Part shown: positions 56,120-64,000 of the stretch, in pieces
Position numbering within the stretch: position 1 is the stretch's first letter
Layout of the letters: each line of letters opens with the position of its first letter
The notes under the pieces: model-generated
What the model was told of the DNA's origin: nothing
Seen by the model: the letters and a program-made list of their open reading frames with translations, nothing else
Database searches by the model: none
Source: Isoetes taiwanensis
Lineage: Eukaryota > Streptophyta > Lycopodiopsida > Isoetales > Isoetaceae
DNA length: 64,000 nucleotides
NCBI GenBank assembly: GCA_021234155.1
Contig: JAJEKV010000163.1
Coordinates: forward strand, 250,001-314,000
Reading direction: 5' to 3'
Translations under genes and position numbers: made by a program

Positions 56120-58740
56120 TTAATAAATTTGTGAAGTGAAATCTTCGAGAGATTTAAACTTAGGGCATGAGGAAGCCTCTATAGAAGTAGGAGCGGAGCG
56201 GGGAGCAGAAATGGAACCGAACCGAGCAGAACATGATCGTGGAGCATGATCGAGAACCAGGGCATAAACCGGAGCGCAGAAAAGAGTCGAATCGTAACAT
56301 GGCGCAGTAAAATGTGAATGACAAGGACGGAATTAGAGCCCACGATATCGCCGCGATCAAGTCGATGTTGGTGCAGAGGCCTGAACTGCCGATTTATGGA
56401 ACTAGATCTAGAACCAACAAATCAAAATGATCTAGTATGTCAATCAATCTGTGGATTATGTAGCTCGAGCCAGGGCAGACCCAAGACTACTGGCGCATGT
56501 GGACTAGCAATGAGATTGAAAGAAATGCTACAAGAAACTTTCGAACAAAACACGAAGAGGCATGCGGTACATTTACGTGGATCGTACGAGGAGATCTCCG
56601 GCTATCAATCACTTCGTTTAACGGGATGCTCAACACGGCTTCTAGGGATGGCGTGCTTACCGACGAATGCACTATCCATAAAAGCAAGCATTTGCGCCAC
56701 AATCAAGTTGCGCCAATGCTTTCAACCTTCCAAACAGACTTGAATAAATCGGACAAGTGTCTGACTTTTAGTCGAAAATTGCAGACCGTAGGATCAGGAA
56801 AATGCAGAAATTGATTAAATTTAAGGAGCACTTGGAACTAGACTAGCTTCTGATGAATTTATAAATGGATCTTATTATGAAAAAGTTGCAATAAGAAGTG
56901 ATAGAAAAGCATTAAATTGTTGTAAGAGTCACACAAAAGTAAATCAAGAAGAAAGTGGAAAATGAAAACAAGAACACTGAAAGGAAGAACTTCCGCGATA
57001 AACGCAACTACAAATTTGCAAGCATCCACACCAAAAACAATTTCGCCGCCAACAATAACAAACTGTCTTAACTGCCACAAACTTGTTTCTTGCTTCAACG
57101 ATGAACAAATTTCTCAGGCTCTTTTAGCACACAGCTTTTAGATTTTAATTCTATTCTATTATGTTATAAGCCATATGCTTTTATTGCAGGTATTCCAAAA
57201 TCCTGATAATTCCTTAAGTCAATCCTTGAAGCCTAAACCTTAAATTTGGATTGTTGCTAGATGTTAACATCTAGTGATTCTGTAAAATTGCCCTTTTTCT
57301 AAACCTTTCCCAGATCTGGTTTATTGCTGGAGAATGTTCTCCAGGGGTTACATTGAATTACCTTTAACCAACATTTTCTTTCGAAACCAAAAGCCAAACT
57401 TTGAATAGTTGTGTTAAGTTGGCTTAAAGGATTTTAAGGTATTTACCTCCTAATTCCTTTTATTTTCAAAAAATAAAACTTTGTTGTAAGAATTGCCTTA
57501 TGTTTCTGTTTCTATGTTACTACCTTTTAAGACAACTGTTATATCTGCAGCATAATAGTTGGTCTTGTAATTTTTTAGCCTTAAGGGCTGGACAAATTTT
57601 GAGCCTAAAGGGCTGGACTTGATTATTTCTGATTGTGGACTCAATCAAGGTTGCAACCATGGACTTGGTTGTGTTAAATTTGCCATAAAATTTCTTGATC
57701 GAGGACGATCAATTCTGGGAAGGGGACGATTTGATATGGTGGTGCTCGGGGGAATGGCTATGGGGGCAAGAGAATGAGAAAGAAAGTTAATAATGTTGAA
57801 GTCAAAACCTTGTAAGTAACTTCTAAGTCAAACCTTTAGGGCTTATATGTAAGTAAAATAGGGCCTTTATTCAAATGGGCATTTAAGAAAAGCCTTTAAA
57901 TAAGGTGGGCCTTTCAATCTATTATAAGACCACGAACCCTTTTTAAAGGAAGGAAGGAAGGAAGGAAGAAACTTTTAATGTCCACGGAGCCCAATCGGGC
58001 TATGGGACCACAAAAGGGAAGCCAACAAAAACCTTTTAGTATGATCGACTATATAATGGGATAAACTTGTGGATATTCAAAAAGAGAGGCATCGGACATC
58101 AGTATTTTGGGGGGAACAGATCGTGACAACTCCTCAAACTAGGCGGACATATTGGTGACCAACAATGGGACAAGGGCGGATAGCTACAGGAACTCTAGGA
58201 CGAGTAATTATTGTCGATTTTTGCCGTTTGACGATTTGAGAGCAAATTCTATCCAGCTCCAGCAAACCAGCTCATGCTCCTGTGAATGCCTTGCTGATCT
58301 CCTCAACTACTCTCTCATACTTAACCCAATCTCTATGGCTTTGATCTGATGAATCCTGGAGAATAATTCTATTGTGGATTGATTGTTTGAAAAAACCTTC
58401 AATTCTTTGAGAATTCCTAAATAAACTGGCATAGTCAATTCTTAAGCCCAACCTTCTTTTTAAACTTGTGATTTTGTTAGAGATGGTTTTCTCTAGTGGT
58501 CGAGTTGTTTTACCCTTAAGCCTTTCCTTTTCCTAAATTAAATTTTTCTCGGAGATTCTCTTGCTCAGGATAGCCCATTTAGGTGGTGAGCTTTGCTCGT
58601 AAGGGGTTGATTTGTGCTTATTTGTTATATTTCTTGATGATTGTTTTGCAGATACAGCTTGGAGCTTACATATTTGTATCAGATGTGGTGCTCCATGCAG
58701 CGTGGTAAACAAAAACGTAGAATTTGATCTGAGGCTGTGA
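56120..58740. other. Unassigned stretch
   Basis: No gene or repeat could be supported. A (GGAA)n microsatellite lies at 57,949-57,969. Acceptor-like TTGTTTTGCAG at about 58,640-58,651 and TTTATTGCAG at 57,180-57,190 occur on the plus strand but have no recognisable exon after them. Confidence 0.3.
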
Positions 58741-59660
58741 ATGTTTATTGAGAACAGTTAGAGCTTCAAACTCTTCATTATATGCTTCCACACTCTGATC
58801 CTGCATAGGTTTGCCTTTAGCACTGCCCAAAATAGGATAGAAAAGTTTTAGATTGAGAACAGTAACATGGACGGAAGGGATGGCTGAATTCTCGGAAGCA
58901 TAAGTGGCAACATTATGGGTATATGACCAAAGTATGGTTCCTGATGAGAAAACGAAAGTTAAGCAAAAGCAACAGGTGGTTGCGTGGGAGCAGTGGGCAG
59001 ACCAAAACTAGGAGGTGCCGAGAAGATAGGATCCTTGAAGTCAGGATTGATATCACCTGGGTTACCTTCAATGTTTTGTTGAACATCACCCATATTATAA
59101 ACATTGACAGGTGATTGAACAGACCGAGAAGATTGAAACTCATTGACAGAAGTGGGGCCAAAAGAAACTTGAGAGAAGGCCATATCATGATGTGGTGAAG
59201 AGGGTTGCGAAGGATGTGGAGACTATGGAGGAGGAATATGGATATAGATGCTTTCTGGAGTTTGATAATAGTGTGAAGTTTGCTCATGGATGGGAGTGAG
59301 ATTTAGTAAAGGTGGTTGGAGGTAATTTCAACAATGTGGTGGAGATGAAGGGCACGAAGAAACCCGAGGTGTAGAAGGAGCGGACTAGATACACAAGCGC
59401 GGCCAACCTCCTTCAATATGATAGTCTCCTGTAAAGGGGTCGCGGTTAGATTTTGGGCATTGATGGCATTCAAGACGAGCGATAGTTTGGTTGAGAAGCT
59501 GCTCCTGAGTGAAAGTACATAGACATCTTGGAAGAGAAAAAAACAAACTAAGAGCCACCAACGGCAACAATATTTGGGGCCTGGGTTAAGTTCTGGATCA
59601 TCTATAAGATAGCCCTCATTGAGAAGCCTTGAATCAAACAAGTAGATCCTGAACATGGAG
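58740..59660 (-). pseudogene. Retrotransposon gag-like remnant
   Basis: Minus-strand text contains QEQLLNQTIARLECHQCPKS and GDYHIEGGWPRLC (59,390-59,520), a Pro/Ser-rich segment (58,959-59,183) and near 58,760 the phrase DQSVEAYNEEFEAL, which matches the core of Ty3-type gag domains (xSVxEYxxEFE). Several stops separate the parts. It is probably the N-terminal and central gag of the same element as the knuckle at 56.0 kb, separated by an unidentified insertion. Confidence 0.45.
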
Positions 59661-59804
59661 TGTTACGCAGGATTTTGCAGGAAGGTCTAAGAACCAATGA
59701 ACAAAATGAACAACAAGGTAAACAAAAGAAACACCAATGACAAAGTGAGAATCTTTTGATATGATGAAAATGAGATGCAAGAAATCTCGCTTGAAATGCA
59801 GAGA

Positions 59805-62700
59805 TTAGAAATAAGAAAATGCTAAGTCCTGTCTAGCTTCTAAGTCTATGCCTCTGTACGATGGGATTAGGTCCATATTGTTTGGGAATAGCGGATCTAC
59901 TCCCGAGATCTCTGCTGACGCATGAGGAATCTCCTTAACTGATGGCTGACAGCAGATGAAGACCGTGATTCTTGCCGTGGAGAACTCAAGCTCCAACGCC
60001 GTGATGATTTCATGCCATGGGATCCCGTTATACCTTCTTCGACGTGTTTGGATTCTTCCCACCGGACTTGCTCTTGTATAGCAGGAATAATCCCGTGTCT
60101 TTGGGCACAGGACTAACAGTGCGAGCTATAAATATTATGTGAATTGTATGATAAAGAACTTGAAGAGTGGAAGTGTTGTATACGAGTGCCATCTTAATGA
60201 AGTATTGGACTGAACAATTATAATTGTCTCACGGAGGAAGAAGTAGCACTAAGGACATGGAAAGTTGCCCTTGGCATCTTCGGAAGATGTGGTCCTCCTT
60301 GGCTCAAAAAATACCGAGGTTTTTCCCTTGAAAACCCTTCAGGACACGGTTATTTTAGTCCGAGACAATAATGGTCTTGTTGTGCTATTTCTTGGGCTCC
60401 ATAGACCTCATGGTGTCCGTGGAAATGCAGAAAATATGCTACCCCTATGGAACAATAAACCTAGATTACGATCAATATATTCTCTTGTTATAGATAAGAA
60501 TTTGGCCTTAAAAATTGCATTGAAGCAGCAGTATATTTGGTTTACCCCATATTAAATGATGCTATTGGAACTTTTGGAATTATTGATCATCATTATCTTG
60601 CTTTTGCCAATAAAGATAATTGTCTACAAGGTTCTTCCTACTAATTAGTTATACTGGCAAACCCCAATATAAATGATGCTACATAAACCCCAACATAAAT
60701 GATGCTACATAATAGACTGTTGCTAAAGCTTGAGAACACATTGTAGTTTTAGATCTCATAAACTACTCCTTCCATGACTTCATCCACATCATGCATCTAT
60801 ATGTCCTCTTCTCTAATGTACTTGGATTTTTTATGTACTATAGAACCTGCTTTATATTTCCTAATGTACAAGGCATTGACAATTGTCCCCAATTTGTGTG
60901 ACATTTACCAACTCGTGTTTATCATTGGCATAAAGAGTACCTCATTTAGGTCCTTCATCTATGAATTCTACTTTGGTGGTCTTTAACTTCGTAGGACCCA
61001 CATAAAGCTATGTTTGCGCATCTTAACTGGGTCATTACTGTACGTGCTTGACTGAGAGATCCAAGTTCGTGTTACAAAAACTATAGGGTACACTCCCACA
61101 GTGAATGGTCAATACAACTCTTAAAGGTCTTACTTCTGTGATTATCTGCTCACTTCATATCTTTCTAATGATAGGATGTTTGCTTGTGCAAATTAGAGAG
61201 GCATCTTTTGTTGGCATTTCATATTCCTTCAATTGCACATTTCTTGAAAAGAAAAGGGAAAACTAGACATAATACATGCAAATGAAATGAAGTGAAATGA
61301 AATGGAATGTGTAAGCATCGCCTAATTGGAGCCATTGCACTTGATATGTGTGCTGATCGTTTCAACAATGCATATCTGACAACGTTCATCTCCCATAATG
61401 CTAACCTGATCATGTGGCAAAAGGAATGTATATGTAGAAAAAGGCTACAAAACATGTTGCTTTAGACTAAGGCCACCCTTTCAAGGCGGCTTCGTGGCTA
61501 ACTTTGGGACAAATATCAAGAAATACTAATGGAAAAATATATAAGGATTAGCAAGTAGCTTAAACAAGGTAAGCAGGAATTAGTCTTGTTGGATTACATT
61601 GCAGTTGGTTGTAGCCATGCCAAGAAGCATGTAATATTTTTGGTAAAATCTTTTAGCAAGGAGACTAGACAAGGTAAGAAGAAATTTGCCATGTATTAAG
61701 GCCGTTGGGTGTAGCTATGTGAAGAAGCATGTAATATTTCACCAGAGAATCGAGATCTACAAGTACTGGTAAAAGTTATGTTAGTGTTTATTTTTTGAAA
61801 AGGAGATTGTCGAGAAACCAAGAAAACATATGAGATGTCCTTTTCCAGGTTGTAGTGTTGTCAAGTGGCAAGGGCAAGGAATTGACATTCCTGAAGAAAA
61901 TAGACCCAATACAAGGTCCATGTAGCTAACAACGCGCAAGTTGGAATTGTCTGACCAGAATATTCGTAGATTCTGGTGGTCCAAGGGTGAGACACAAACG
62001 AAGGAAATACATTTGGGGGCAACTAAAATTATTGTGGTCTACATGGGACGATGCTGATACCATGGGCATGTTATTACGACAATTGTGGACATGGGCACAT
62101 GACGTGGGGGTAAAAAGAGGAATCTCTTCTTGCAAAAAATGGAAAGGCAAAAGGGCGCAGATCTAGGGCGGATACCAAGGGGTACGGGACTCCGCATTAA
62201 GTCCCAAAACAAGAATTAGCCTTGTCGGAAAATAACAAAATGAACCATTCCAGCTGTCGGAAAACAGCGTATGCACTATTCCAAAATCAGGCATGGGAAT
62301 AAAGCAAACCGCCGCCGCCAGCGCCGTCCCCTTTTAAACAATTTTTAAAATTAAACAAGAATAAAACTTAAACAATATTTAACAACTACTATACTCGTAT
62401 ATACGGTTGAGTATGATACGAGTATTTAGACAAGTATATACCACCGTCGTGTATCTCGTACGGCTGGCGAAGAATGTCTTCATATACTCAGCTATGGCGA
62501 GAAGAACAGAAAACGATAGGGGTTTTTTTTTCTTCTGCGCCCATGTTCGGCCACAGAGCAGCTGGCACAAACTCCCTCTTAGATTTCCGTCGAATTTTTT
62601 AAGCCCGGAAGCACCTGGGATTAATGCGTTTCTGTTGCTTGCTGGTGTGCTGCAGCGGCGAAGGCTTAACTGCTATTATTTATGTGGTTAAGTAGACTAG
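59805..62700. other. Unassigned stretch with local duplications
   Basis: No gene is supported. A minus-strand frame (59,805-60,062) and a plus frame (60,265-60,555) have no recognisable domain. A phrase ending GAAGAAGCATGTAATATTT is duplicated at about 61,565-61,640 and 61,670-61,740, each starting ACAAGGTAAG. A 28-bp phrase with ATAAATGATGCTACATAA is duplicated at 60,665-60,715. Confidence 0.35.
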
Positions 62701-63283
62701 TCATTTTAAGAGCTTGCGAGCTTCGGGCGATGGTCAATTGGGGGTTTGAGTGTGAGAGGCTTTGTGGGTTTTTGTTTTTTGGCTCATTAGAATCGTGTGT
62801 TGGGTGTCCTGTTGCGTCGTCAGTTACACGAAAATGGAAGAGTAGGTAGCTCTTCCGATCCAATTTTTGCATGCTTGAAAGGCTAGAATCAAGCAATCTG
62901 GTAGTAATGCCGGAATAGTTGCCCTTTCGCCGGATCCGGCCCGCCCAGGTGCTTCAGATTCTCCAGAAACAGGCAAAGCAGGTGTATCCCGGTGTTTATT
63001 TCTGTGGGTTTTGCCCATTTTGAGCCCATGCCGCCGGAGCTGCTGATTCCATAATATATACATTTTTTTTTTTTCCGTCTCGATCTTTTCCTTTTGTTAC
63101 TTCGTCTGAGCCCAATTCTTACAATCCTTTTTCCTTCCGGAATCCGGAGCAGAAGAGTAAGATTTGGAGAAGAAATTCACGTCATCATCGCCTTGGAAAG
63201 GCTAGAATTGGGCGCTTAGATTTGGTGATGATCTTACAGTTTTGTGTACAAAAGAAACCGTGAAGAATCCCCCGGCAGATGGG
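62701..63283 (+). promoter_or_regulatory. Probable upstream region and 5' leader of the SPL gene
   Basis: No open frame continues into this stretch, and it directly precedes the first ATG of the SPL exon at 63,284. A T-rich run at 63,062-63,074 and CTCGATCTTTTCC pyrimidine tract are visible. I could not identify a TATA box with confidence. Confidence 0.35.
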
Positions 63284-63957
63284 ATGAACCACTCTTTAAA
63301 TTTCGGCAGAGAGCAGGGAGGCGGAGGAGGGGCAGGAGACCTGAATTGGGTGATAGATAGCTGGGGCCATTCCGGCGGTCTAGAAACGCAGATTAATCCA
63401 GCAACAAAAATAGACTGGGAATGGGAAAATCCAGCGCTCGCAGCGCTAAAATCCATCAGGATGAAGCAGATCGAAAAGCCCACATAATGCCTGGATTAAT
63501 GGGTCAAAATCTTCGGACCCACAACGGCATTCTTCAATCGAGCTATGCTACGAGCTACCCACAAAGCATAATGTATGGATCGACGGGGATGGTGGAAAAT
63601 CCGGTGATATTTTTCGAGCTGCAGCGGCGGGTACGAGCAGAGGAGAAGATTTTTGGGTTTGTTTGAGGAAGAGAAAGGGGTGGTAAAAAAGGGAAGACGG
63701 GTATGGAAGGATAGGGCTGAATCTGGGAGTGAGGACTTATTTTTCAAGCGAAGACATGGATATGGCCAGATTCGGGAAAAAGGGCTCGGATTGAGGGGCC
63801 GCAGTTCCGGTGCCAATGTGCCAGGCAGAAGGATGCAAGGCTGATCTTAGCATGGCTAAACACTACCACCGGAGACATAAGGTCTGCGAAATGCATTCAA
63901 ATCTTCCACCGTAGTTGCCAACGGCCTTACCCAGAGATTTTGTCAGCAATGTAGCAG
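63284..63957 (+). CDS. SPL: SQUAMOSA-promoter-binding-like (SPL/SBP-box) transcription factor, first exon, frame-disrupted
   Basis: SBP proteins bind GTAC-core DNA through a two-zinc domain. Visible: TGCCAG...start [20 protein letters not shown] then KVCEMHS (63,819-63,899), and in a second frame [20 protein letters not shown] (63,899-63,957). All zinc ligands and the first part of the domain are present. The donor AG|GTATTT at 63,957/63,958 splits the Arg of CSR, the conserved SBP intron site; the nuclear-localisation half lies beyond the window. The N-terminus (ATG 63,284) has [11 protein letters not shown], like the acidic WDWEN start of SPLs. Frames change near 63,480, 63,655, 63,819 (apparent 8-bp deletion between GTGCCA copies) and 63,899 (one A missing). 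Confidence 0.85.
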
Positions 63958-64000
63958 GTATTTATCACCCCATTCTTCCCCTTTTTGTCTGATCTGATCC

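Noticed and set aside
58913-59287. 124-codon hydrophobic minus-strand frame
   Set aside because: It is the alternative frame of the gag-like Pro/Ser-rich segment at 58,959-59,183; hydrophobicity comes from the frame, and no membrane protein pattern is supported.
1-64000. CRISPR arrays, bacterial operons, riboswitches or prophage
   Set aside because: Introns, plant retroelements and poly(A)-tailed insertions show nuclear plant DNA; the tandem arrays have no regular spacer-repeat structure.

Overview
The window is nuclear DNA from a land plant. The evidence is an SBP-box (SPL) transcription-factor exon at the right edge whose splice donor sits at the usual plant position, an LEA_2-type exon, plant L1-type LINEs, a Ty1/copia element primed by initiator tRNA-Met, and plant-type Helitron ends. 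Gene density is very low and nested repeats are very dense, so a large genome (fern, lycophyte or gymnosperm rather than a compact angiosperm) is my inference; I cannot name a species. Host genes are few and no operon-like organisation applies.

Region 1 (1-17,307): two nearly identical direct repeats of at least 3.3 kb (1-3,326 and 13,982-17,307) enclose badly decayed Ty3/gypsy gag, reverse-transcriptase and integrase remnants (5.5-11.6 kb) and two composite tandem units of about 1.25 kb (11.6-14.1 kb). The composite units combine a GATCCTACGG-rich block, an antisense tRNA-like block with A and B boxes, a TTCTAGAA block that matches the heat-shock element, and a GAATCTAAGG block.

Region 2 (17.4-23.4 kb): a 1.06-kb polypurine tract, unassigned DNA, a TPR gene fragment, a broken intron-containing delta-COP (coatomer delta) gene on the minus strand, a second polypurine tract, and a Helitron 3' terminus (hairpin plus CTAG) at 23,439. 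The gene fragments may be Helitron cargo.

Region 3 (23.8-41 kb): two L1-clade LINEs inserted in the composite repeats. LINE-1 (plus strand, 23,842-30,702) has an 11-bp target-site duplication and an extra 3' ORF. LINE-2 (minus strand, 34,932-40,913) has an unusually long 64-bp target-site duplication. Two more composite units lie between them.

Region 4 (41-47 kb): a 234-bp tandem repeat, an LEA_2-domain exon (43.6-44.0 kb), a 619-bp retroposed insert with a 16-bp duplication, and fragments of another LTR element.

Region 5 (47.3-55.5 kb): a minus-strand copia element with one LTR, PBS, gag, protease, integrase and RT. Its gag is split by a 4.8-kb Helitron of the same family as the one at 23.4 kb, and that Helitron carries a 312-bp MITE.

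Region 6 (55.5-62.7 kb): decayed gag-like sequences and otherwise featureless DNA. Region 7 (62.7-64 kb): SPL first exon and upstream DNA. The SBP domain is almost perfectly conserved in sequence yet interrupted by an apparent 8-bp and a 1-bp deletion.

Most frame breaks I could trace are single-base changes, which leaves open whether some genes are truly dead or the assembly carries residual indels.
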